In this document: positions 1-11,200 of the stretch, piece by piece | Layout of the letters: every line of letters starts with the position of its first letter | How positions within the stretch are numbered: the first letter of the stretch is position 1 | DNA from: Onchidella celtica | Lineage: Eukaryota; Mollusca; Gastropoda; Systellommatophora; Onchidiidae | DNA: 64,000 bases | Reading direction: 5' to 3' | Assembly: GCA_963931925.1 (NCBI GenBank) | Contig: OZ007569.1 | Span: forward strand, 27,196,524-27,260,523 | Notes under the pieces: generated by a model | Database searches by the model: none | Told to the model about the DNA's origin: nothing | What the model saw: only the letters and a program-made list of their open reading frames with translations | Position numbers and translations under genes: made by a program

Positions 1-62
1 TTTACCCAACAGCAAAAAGAACAACTTCTGTGCTCTGAGACTACAAGACCAAGCAAAAAGTA

Positions 63-952
63 TTAACTCACTGAAGACCAGCCTGCCACGGTGGAACAAC
101 TCTTAAAGACCAGGGGTTTTGGGGGGGTATTTCAAAAAATTCCCACAACCACATTTATTCACCAATCCATTCCATATTTTGACACATAACAGGTTTTAAA
201 TTGAACACTGCAAAAAAACAAAACTTGAATAAATTTATTCAGATAGTTTTTTTTCATGAATTGTCAAAATTTGGCAAGTTTCTTTGTTTCGCAAAAATTT
301 CTGGCCTTTGTGTATTGTACTAATGACCTAATAAAAATGTCAAAAAAATTGTATGAAAGTGTCACAAGAGTTTGAAAGTAATGTTATTATTCACCTTAGT
401 CAACAAGAACTAGACCTACTACTGGCTTTGCCTTCCCCCTTGCCCTTACTCAGTGCACTGGCCTTAGCCTTAGCACGATCGCTGGTACTGGGAGGGCTAG
501 ATCTAGAATCTGAGTCAGAATTTCCCTTCCCAGGCACGAATTCAGGATCTAGATCTGAATTATAGGCTACATCTACCTCAGATTCATCACTGGTGTCTTC
601 AAACCGCTGGAAAATGTTCGTTTTCTTGCGTTTTGAAGCCAATGTCTTGACTAGATCTAGTGATCAGCTGTAACAGATCGCGCAACTGACAGAAGTTCTT
701 ATTTCGACCCGGCATAGAGTGTTGGTTTTTAAAAAATTGTTTTAAAAAAAGTTGCCAGCCGAACCCGGTGAAACTTTCAACGAAACAAGTCAAGATGTTA
801 AACTGCCGCAGAGAACCAATCCCGTAAGCATTGCGGGAACAGTGCAGGGGTTAGAAATTTTATTCATGTATCCCGCAGGCAGTGCGGGATTGGGCTTATG
901 CGTCGATTTAGGTATCCCGCAACCTGTGCGGGAACGGGCGTCAGTGAGTTAA
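63..952 (-). mobile_element. TTAA element, family CTCACTGA, internally deleted
   Basis: TTAA at 63-66 and 949-952. The left end is CTCACTGAAGACC; the right end read inward is CTCACTGACGCCC. Three copies of TCCCGCA-N5-TGCGGGA (one arm imperfect) start at 820, 871 and 915. An acidic ORF on the minus strand begins upstream of 640. No catalytic domain remains, so it needs a transposase from elsewhere. Confidence 0.82.
400..642 (-). pseudogene. Transposase N-terminal remnant in TTAA element
   Basis: The ORF codes for an acidic, then serine and lysine-rich segment (FEDTSDESEVDVAYNSDLDP and SDSDSRSSPPSTSD). This is the usual composition of the disordered N-terminus of piggyBac-type transposases. 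It ends long before any DDD catalytic domain. The link to transposase is by position and composition. Confidence 0.5.
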
Positions 953-2154
953 GTTTGTCTGCTATGATAGCACTCATTGGCTTGATTATACCAGGATTTT
1001 TTATGCATTCTTTAAGTTGACAATATCAGGTACATTGATTAAAAATTTCTTGCCCTAAAATGCACCATTTCTACTTGGTCAGGGATACAAACAGCCAAAC
1101 AGATAAACAGGAAGGGAAAATTTTAGTAGTATATAGATAATGGTGATCAGCCACTGAACTTTAAACATACTAATGTCCTTGGAATGATGATGATAAAAGC
1201 AAGCAATGAAAAGATGATCCAGAAACAGATCTATACAGAGATGTCAACATGAAATACATATTACCTATAGTCCACACAACAATGGTCAATCTGCAAGTGA
1301 AGCTCTGTCATAATTTTTGGCATGGTGTAGCCCAGGATTGGAAAATCTTTTAGATCCAATAATTCCATCGCCTGCAGAAAATACATTTATGTCTAAAAAA
1401 CATGGAAGGAAACAGAATGAGAAAGTCAGCCTCTGTTCTAAATCCTGCAGGTGGAAAGAATACAGGAAAGTTAGCCTCTGTTTTGAAACTTGCAAATGGT
1501 TGGTAACTTGGCACATCTATAGACCTTTTCAACTTCCGCGTTACGGTTGTTTGCGGGAAGCCGCACGGCATCGAAAAGCACCATGTAGGGCAAAAACCTC
1601 AACTTGCCTTGATGATGGCATCTGAATATGTGCACATTCAAAGCAAAAATGCATTTTTATGCCAGAACCAGCACGTAACGGGTTTGAACAGTTGGGTGCC
1701 CAACAACAGGATGGCATCGTTCGACCGTTGTCCACCGCTTCCGCCCTACACGCCGCCATTTTGTTTGCAAATCACGTGATATGGAGGACGGTAAATTAAA
1801 ATGGTCTATAATAACACCAAAAAATGAGTCAAAAGCCCTCTAAATTGAATCGATTTCCCACATCCATCTTATGAAACATTTTGGTGATGTTTCAAAGACA
1901 GATTATCACTTTCACAAGATTCAGTGTCAACATCTACAGTAATTCAAGTGAAGCTCTTGAAATGACAGTGCTATACTGCAATGGTAAGAGACAGTGAGCA
2001 TGCTATTTAAAAACAAAACAAAACAAAATAACCTGATTCTCTAGTTTTCTGTACAAGTATTCAGAACTGCTGACCTATGCAATAGAGAACAAGATAAAAC
2101 TGCTATGCTACCAGCAGTCCCAAAACAATAAAATCTATGCAAATGGAGAGTAAC
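953..2154. other. Stretch below the last ATG2 exon found
   Basis: AT-rich sequence after the TTAA element at the left edge. Apart from the THAP-like ORF at 1541-1759, I see no exon, repeat or RNA gene here. Confidence 0.5.
1541..1759 (-). other. Short ORF with THAP-like start, uncertain
   Basis: An ATG in a strong context (AAAATGGCGGCG) opens 72 codons. Inside is MPSCCWAPNCSN followed by GSGIKMHF, similar to the first half of a THAP zinc finger (C-x-P-x-C-x-N then a G-I-x-x-H turn). The second zinc pair is absent. It could be a first exon; a GC-type donor (AAGGCAAGT) lies near 1608. It could also be a transposon scrap or chance. Confidence 0.25.
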
Positions 2155-2235
2155 CTGTGAGATCCAACTTTCCCCACTGCGATGCATTTCATGCTGCAGG
2201 GTAGCGCCATCTACTCGCAGAGCAACAGTGAAATT
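2155..2235 (-). CDS. ATG2: ATG2 exon W22 (last found)
   Basis: Phase 0 on both sides, 27 codons. It codes for NFTVALRVDGATLQHEMHRS then ESWISQ. I could not find the next block (the FFDVLD-like stretch of relatives) between here and base 1, so the rest of the gene should lie outside the window. Confidence 0.82.
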
Positions 2236-5200
2236 CTGAAAATATTAAGACATCAAATACATGACATAGAGTTGTCTGTCACCAGTAAAATAATTAAACT
2301 CTTTGTAACTGTAAATGTAACTTTCACAATATAAACCTGATATGATCGTTTCTGACATGTCGCAATGAAGCAACACTCTCATTTTCTACCACTGAGGTTA
2401 TGTCACGATGGTTAGTGGCATATACTTCAAAAAAGTACACTGTGCTCAAAATCCAATGTGATTTAAATGTTTTAATCCTTTAAGGAGAATGAAAATCTTT
2501 CACAGTTTTTGTTTTACTAACCGTTTTTCTTTGAAAACATACAACTGACTAGTGTAGTCACATATTTTCAGCTATGTTGTTAAATTATACATACAGTTCA
2601 TCACGTTCATAGACTACAGCAAAGCGTTCGACAGCGTTAGGCACCATCACCTGTTCGATATAATGATTAAGATGGGATTCCCGAAACACCTTGTGACCCT
2701 CATCGCTGCACTATACCACGAACAAAAGGCAACGATTAGATGGAACAATGAGAACTGTCCATATTTCAACATTGAGAAAGGAGTCAGACAGGGTTGCATA
2801 CTTTCACCTCATCTTTTCAATATTTATACTGAGCAGATCATGAGAAACGCAGACATAGAAAATATGGGAATAAAGATCGGAGGCCGAAACATCACAAACC
2901 TTCGCTACGCTGATGACACAGCTCTTATTTCAGATAACATCACCAGCATGAAAAGAGTGTTGCACAGAGTGGATGAAGCGGGGAAGACAGCAGGCCTACA
3001 CCTAAATGCTAAGAAAACGAAAGTCATGCATACTGGAACAGGGCACCATGAACACCAGGAGATACTAGTAAACAAAACAGCACTAGAAAAAGTGGCTGAT
3101 TTCAAATACCTAGGATCACATAAATCGCAAGATGGAAGCTGCTCAAAGGACATAAAAACAAGGATAGGAATGGCAAAACACAAAATGGTTCAACTAAACA
3201 ACATTTGGAAGGATAGAGGCACACCAACGGACCTCAAAGTGAACATACTTAAGTGCTTGATCTGGCCAGTCCTACTATATGGTTGTGAAGCCTGGACACT
3301 CAAAAAGGCAGACATAACAAGATTGGAGGCAGCTGAAATGTGGCTTTACAGAAGGCTACTCAGAATAAGTTGGACAGAAAGGAGAACAAATACAAGCATC
3401 TTAGAACAGCTTGGCACCACCAGAAGAATAACACCTGAAATAAATAAAAGAAGACTTGCATACATCAGCCACGCGGCCCGAAACAAAAGCACGGCCCTCA
3501 TGATATCAATCCTTCAAGGAAAGACAGAAACAAAGAGAAAACAAGGAAGACCACCCATTACATATCACGATAACATCAAGAAAGTCAGCCAGCTGGAAAT
3601 AAGTGAACTAACTAGGAAAGCTAAGGACAGGATTGGGTGGAGGAGATTTTGTCGTGACATCCACTGTAGCAGCTAACATCGATGACGATGAAGCCGACAG
3701 GTGACAGTTAATACTTGAAAACAAAATCCAGAATCATGATTTCTCTATAGGTTTAATGACATTTGATTTAAAATAAAAAAGGCAAAAAAAAACAACACAA
3801 AAAACAAGACAACTTCAACTTATCTCTCTTTTTTTTCTTCGAAACAGTAATACGAGTCAAATTCTTATTTTACATCAGTAGTGGATGTGACCTTATCAAA
3901 CTGACAACTGTTTATGAAGACTCTTTGCCAAATGAATGTCCATTCATTCAATGATGAACTCCATTCAATCACTGACCTTGACATTATTTAAACTGTCCAT
4001 CTTGGTTTTGACCACCAGAGTCAGCATATCTGGAGTATCTGGGCCCCACCCTGCAACACCCTGTGCCTTGTCTGACACCCAGCGGTCAGAGCGATGGATC
4101 CTTTTGCTGAGGTATGAGGGTAGTTTTTCCCTCATGTGGTCAAGAGTGCCTTGTTGCACTGGCAACACCAAGCAGCCTGTAAAAGACAGACAACAGTGAC
4201 AGTCTGGACTGTTTAGCAATTAAGTCTCAAAATAATTAACCCTAGTCCTGTGGGAGGCCACTATATTGGCCTCCCCGCGCAACATGCGAGACATGGGAGG
4301 CCATTATTTTGTCCGACACCCTTAACCGTGGGTCCTGCGGAAGGCCACATTTGTGTATAGCAACGGTGCGCCTCGCGCTTTGTTTATTCGGTTGCCAAGG
4401 CTGTCGTTGTTGTAGTTTTTTTCATGTTTTTTTTTTCCACACTATTTTCGCCTGTTTATCTATCATGTCACCCCTACTATATCTAACAAAATGGTATCGT
4501 CCGATTACGTTTATTACGATGCAACTATTCGTAACTATTCGTCATACTCGTGTAATAGTACTGACGGTCTGAAGTTTGAACTGGGGAAAACCTTTGTTTA
4601 ATTTTGTAACAGCTGAGGTTGTTCTAGCACGTTATAGTAGGGGGGAGTTAGTTGATCTAACTACAACCCTTTAGAAAACGAAACTATTACAGCTGTAAAA
4701 TAAATAAACACGAGATCCGACGATAGATTAAATAATACTAAAGTTTAATAACTGTATAGTGAACAATAAATTACTAGGAAGACACCAGCGAAACTAAATA
4801 TCTACGCCACACAAAAGGAAACTCACTTGCTCACCGCCCAACCACTCACACAGGTCTATATATATAAACATTTCTATAGAAAGTTCCCAAAATAAACGTT
4901 ACCTTTGCCCCCGCACAAACTAACCAATCACGCATCAATACGTCATCAGGTTACATCACCCAAGGCCAAATCTGGCGTAAACATTCGTTTCCACAACGTT
5001 ATCGAATATTCGGGAACATACTAATATTTACTGAACGAGTCAAAACACCTGACAACAAGCGAGCGAGGAAAAAAACTACTCACTAGAAAAGAAGGTCAGG
5101 TCACGGAGTACAGTCAACAATAAAATGAAAAAAGTAGTGGACACATGCTCAGCCACCAGCACAACAACAAAACCGGGGGAGGGCAAGGGGTAGCCCGCAG

Positions 5201-8200
5201 ATGCTACACAACTCCCCAATTTAAGTTGAATATCTTTCAACTCCAAAACATTATACAGCGTCTGCACTATCGTGAAATAATCTTATAGCACTCCCAATCT
5301 CACAAAGGTAGTTGCTAATTCTATTACAATTAATAACAATTTCAGTGTCTTCCCGAATGTCATCACAAATACAATACAATGCAGTGTACTTTGCATCACT
5401 AATACCATAACTAATACAATACCGTCATTGCTTCCCAATAGTAAACAGTAGGCCTACTAGTCAAAATAACACAACGCCACCACTGTGGTGAAACAATGGT
5501 CAATGATATTATTACAAATCATATAAGGTGAAACGATGGCCCATCGTTACACAATGCTTCGTGCACGAATCATAGCATATAACTTGTTGTACATAACATG
5601 GTTATCTCCAAAATGTATAACTCATACGTACAATGGCAAAAATACCAATACATACCGACCACTGATTAGGGTCTTTTCTTCATCATATTAGGTCAACACA
5701 AGTTACAACAATGCAATATAACACAAACACTGCTTGCTCGCAGTCCCCATTTGGGTTACATTTTCCAAAAATTACACCAAGTTCCATTGGTAACTAATAT
5801 GACATAGCATAAAACCAAAATGTGACTAACACATCATGACTCTATATCAGCCATCAATTCAGTATTCAATCACAGATGAACTATGTCCCCAATTACAGTA
5901 CAATACTGCCGTCCTAGAAATTCATCCAGTAGGCAAAAGTATGGGTTACAATGCATTTCACTGATAGTGTACTACTTTAAAATACCCTGCTCAGGAAATC
6001 GGCACAGACATTTTCTCTGCCTTTTACGTAGTGAATCCTGAATCGATAAGACTGTAAAAATAAACTCCATCGTAATAACTTTGGACTGTCAAACTTGGCA
6101 GAGTTCAAAAACTCTAATGACCGATGGTCAGTTTGGAGCACAAACTCCTTTCCATACAAATACAAAGTAAACCTTTTTACAGCCCAACACAATAGCTAAA
6201 CATTCGCGCTCTGAGACCGAATATTTTGTCTCACGAGGCAATAGCTTACGACTAGCATATGCCACAGGGTACAACTTTCCCTCGTGTTCCTGCATAAGAC
6301 TAGCGCCTAATCCGCGATCTGATGCATCAGTTGCTAAGACAAACTCTTTGGAAAAATCTGGCAAACATAACACGGGTTTGGAGATAATGACATTCTTCAA
6401 AGAGGTGTACGCTTTCTCCTGCGTTTCATCCCACTGAACTATATTGGGCTGACCCTTTCTAAGTAAATCAGACAATGGTGATGCAATCGCTGAAAAGTTA
6501 GGAATAAATTCATGGTAATATCCCACTAATCCTAAGAATGCTTTCACTTCCTTCTTAGTGGTGGGTCTGGGTGCGTCCCGTACCTTACATACATTCTCTT
6601 CTAACAGGCCAATCATACCTTCTCCCACTAAGTGTCCAACAAAGTCTACTTCAGACGTTCCAATCAGACACTTCGATGGTCTTGCAGTTAATCCAGCTTG
6701 GTCCATCCTCTGCAGTAAGTCCTTGAGAGTCTTCACATGCTCGTCGAATGTCTCTGTATGAATCAGCAGGTCGTCCACATATGCTGTCACATTGTTCATT
6801 CCACGGATCAATGGCTTTACGATCCTGTTCAGTGTGGCTCCTGAGTTCATCATCCCAAAAGGCATCCGAATGAATTCATAGTGTTCGCCCATGGTGACGA
6901 ACGCCGTCTTGGGAATGTCTTGCTCTTGAACTTTCACTTGCCAGTATCCCTTGCTCAGGTCAATCCGAGAGAATAATTTTCCTCTCGAGAGACTCTGAAA
7001 CACTTCTGATGGCGCTGCTGTCGGATGAGGGTCGAATACTGTGATCTTGTTTAACCTCCTGTAGTCAATGCAGACTCGGTTGGATCCGTCCTTCTTCTTG
7101 ACGACAACAATAGGTGAAGCATAAGCTGATGAGCTCCTTCGAATGATGCCCAGCCGTTCCATGGTGCTAAGCTCCTCCTTCAATGAGTCGCGCATAGCGT
7201 AGGGCACCGGGTATGGTCGTTGACGAACTGGTACTTCTGTCGTCAGGTCGATGCGATGTTCACCCAACTGACAGCATCCAGGGAGATTGGTGAAGACGTG
7301 CTGGTAATTCTTCACCACATCGCAGAGTTCTTGACGTTGTTCCGATGTCAGTTGCGTTCCATACTGGACATCTCTGTAGCCTTCATTCTGGTCCCAGCTT
7401 CCTAGGTCGGCAAGGTCCTCCGTCGTTCCACCGTTGTCGCCTTCCAGGTCGCAGTCCTCGATGACTGTCATGCCAGCTGACTCCACGGGTTGACTCTTGT
7501 CCATCATGTCGTCCTCTGCCAGTCCACTCTCAGCACTATCACCGCCGCCGTCCTTTATGGCGTTGACATGTTCAGGCGTGGTATCTCTCCTACTGTTGTC
7601 CATCCCACACATCTCGGTCACAATAGGTCTCGGTTCCATTGCCACTGCTGCTGCTTTTGACGTCCTTGGAATGTATCTCTTGAGGAGGTTGGCGTGCAAG
7701 GTCTTTTCTTTTGCACCCATCTTGACTCTATAGTCGTTAACACCGACAACTGAGACTACCTTATATGGTCCCTTCCATTGGACTAGGAGCTTGTTAGTGT
7801 TCGTCGGCAGTAGCACCAACACTTCATCTCCGGGGCGGAACTTCCTCTCTCGCGCCTTCCGGTCGTAATAGGTCTTCTGTCTACCTTGAGCCTTGGAGAG
7901 TTCTTCCGTCGCTAACTTCCATGTGTCCTCCAGCCTCTCACGTAGTTCCATGACGTACTGGTAACTGGTCTTCGTTTCCGGCTCCTCTACGTCCTTGGTC
8001 CATAGTTGACGTAAGATGTGCATGGGTCCTCTCACAGTTCTCCCATACAGCAACTCGAATGGGGCAAACTTGGTCGACTCTTGAGGAACTTCACGATATG
8101 CGAAGAGCAGCGGGTTGATGTATCTGTGCCACTGCTTGGGTTGCTCGGCGCACAGTCGCCTTAAGGTCTTCTTCAGTGTGCCGTTAAATCGCTCCACCAA

Positions 8201-11200
8201 CCCGTTGCACATAGGGTGGTAGACTGTAGTGGTCGACTGTCGAATTCCCAGTAGTCTATTCGTTTCCTTCATGACATCTGACATAAACTGGGTCCCTTGG
8301 TCGGACAAGATCTCTTCGGGCACACCCAAACGGCTGTAGATGTTCACTAAGGCTTCTGCTACCGTTTCTGCGTCGATCTTCTTCAAGGGTGTGGCTTCGG
8401 GGTAACGAGTAGCGTAGTCTATGTACACCAGGATATACCGATGTCCACCTTCACTTGGGGGGCCGATAGGTCCTACTAAGTCCACGGCCACTCGCCTAAA
8501 TGGTACGTCCACTACTGGCATACTCTGCAGGTGCACCTTTGGTGTCGCTCCTTTGTTCACCGTCCTCTGGCATATGTCGCATGAGCGGCAGTATCTCGCG
8601 ACGTCACCTTCAATTCCAGGCCAATAAAAATTGCTCATAACTCTGTCTTTGGTTTTCTTCACGCCGAGGTGTCCTCCGACGATCGAGTCGTGGGCTACAC
8701 TCAGTACATACTCTCTCAGTTTCTCGGGTAGTACCACTTGCCTTATAACCGTCGCCTGTCTCAGGTCCTTGTAGATCCGGTACAGTACTCCTCCATGTTT
8801 CTCAAAATGAACAGATTTATTGCCTCTATTAGTTGGGATCTTCTTCTGCTCTAACTTCCTTATGACTTCGTCTTCTTCTTGGAGTCGGATAAGTTCCTCT
8901 CTATCCACTCCCGCGTGCCGTTCTGCCCTCGGCACCTTCAGCGACGTAGACCGGTCCTTCCTCTTCTCCTGGGCCCTCGTGGTCACCGCTCCTACCATCA
9001 CCTCAGTATCAGGGTCGTACGGATCCTTCGCTCCGTCCACGTTCCCGACTACTAGGTCGCAGATGGTCTCCGGGAGACACAGCGCCGTCACTTTGCCCGT
9101 CAGGTAAGGCGTCTTCACGTCGATAACGGCTTCCTCCGCCGCTAGCAAGGAGTTATCGATCCTCGCGATAAGTTTCTTCCCACCGGTGAGCTGTCCGTCG
9201 TCCACCAGTGCTCGCCGCACCACTACACCTTCACAACCGGTATCTCTTAGGACATCTACCGCTCGATTTCCAATCAAGCCCTTCATCACCGGTAACTTCA
9301 GCTTCTCCACGGTCCTTCCGTCACTGCATCCTCCGCACGTAACAGGCACCGCTAACTGTAGCTTCCCGTCCTTCATTACCGCTTGAACGTTGATGCTGGT
9401 GTCAGCCGTCGTCACATCTTGTCTTGACGACTCGTCCGCCGCTATAACTACGGCCGCCGCCGCCTTGTTCGGCTTGCCTCGTCCCATATCCTTCTGGGCT
9501 GGACACATCCTCCGAACGTGGCCTGGCTTTCCACAAAGGTAACATTTCAACTCACCTTTGTCGTTTAACTTTGCACGACACTCCGTCGCCTTGTGTCCCG
9601 GCCTCTGGCACCTATGGCAGACCTGTGGGCTTCTGTCTCCGTTGGGCCTCTGTCGCACTGGCCGGCTCTGCAGTCTGGCGCTCCCGCTGAGCGTCCGGTT
9701 CCTCGCTACCAGGTACGCCTCCGCTGAATCTGCGATGTCCTGTAGCGTCTTTGGTTTCCTCTCCCTCACATGGGTTGCAAGGTCTGGTGGGCAGGCATCC
9801 ATGAATTGCTCTCTGACGAACAGATCTCTCACTCCTTCGTAGGTCTCCTCCGTCTTCGACAGCTTTATCCACCTCTCTAGATAGGTCTTGATCCTGGTCA
9901 AAAACATTCCAACATCTTCTCCATCTTCAGGCTTACCTTGTCTGAACATGAGTCTGTATCCGTCCTCTGACAGGTTGTACCTCTTCTGCAACGCTTCCTT
10001 GACCTTGTCGTAGTCATTGGCTTCGTCGATCGGTAGTCTGCAGAAGCACTCCAAAGCTCTCCCGGTCAGCAGGGCAGACAATGATGTCGTCCAGGTGGAT
10101 CTGGGCCATTCAGCTGTCTCGGCAAACCTCTCAAACCGCAGCAACCAGCTATCCAGATCGTCCTTCTTGTCCTGAAATGCAGGTAGCTTGGGTCTCTTGG
10201 AACTGGCGTGGTCGTCGGTCTTCTGCGCTGAGTCGTTGCCTCCACGTTGCTGGCGCATCCTCTCTATCTCCAACTCGTGGTTCATCTTTTCCCTTTCCAG
10301 CTGTCGTTCAGCCTCCTTCTCTTGTCGTTCAGCCTCCTTCTCTTGTCGTTCAGCCTCCTTCTCTTGTCGTTCAGCCTCCTTCTCATGAGCCTGTCGTTCA
10401 GCCTCCTTCTCCTGTCGTTGAGCCTCCAGCTGTCTTTCTCTTTCTAGGCCTTCACGGAGGTAGTCCCGTCTCTCCTGCCCAGTGAGCTCCATAGCGTCCG
10501 CTTCCTGGCTAAGCCTTCCGATAACCTCCGACATGTTGTTGATAGCTTGTCGATGATATTCTACAATAAACTATGTAAATAAATCTAGTAATTTTGATCT
10601 GGTCCGCTCGAATATGGTCGGATCCCGGACGAGCCCCCAATATGTAACAGCTGAGGTTGTTCTAGCACGTTATAGTAGGGGGGAGTTAGTTGATCTAACT
10701 ACAACCCTTTAGAAAACGAAACTATTACAGCTGTAAAATAAATAAACACGAGATCCGACGATAGATTAAATAATACTAAAGTTTAATAACTGTATAGTGA
10801 ACAATAAATTACTAGGAAGACACCAGCGAAACTAAATATCTACGCCACACAAAAGGAAACTCACTTACTCACCGCCCAACCACTCACACAGGTCTATATA
10901 TATAAACATTTCTATAGAAAGTTCCCGAAATAAACGTTACCTTTGCCCTCGCACAAACTAACCAATCACGCATCAATACGTCATCAGGTTACATCACCCA
11001 AGGCCAAATCTGGCGTAAACATTCGTTTCCACAACGTTATCGAATATTCGGGAACATACTAATATTTACTGAACGAGTCAAAACACCTGACAACAAGCGA
11101 GCGAGGAAAAAAACTACTCACTAGAAAAGAAGGTCAGGTCACGGAGTACAGTCAACAATAAAATGAAAAAAGTAGTGGACACATGCTCAGCCACCAGCAC

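Noticed and set aside
5076..5267. Reading frame across the 3' LTR
   Set aside because: It runs out of the LTR into the polypurine tract and is repeated only because the LTR is repeated. It is not an accessory gene.
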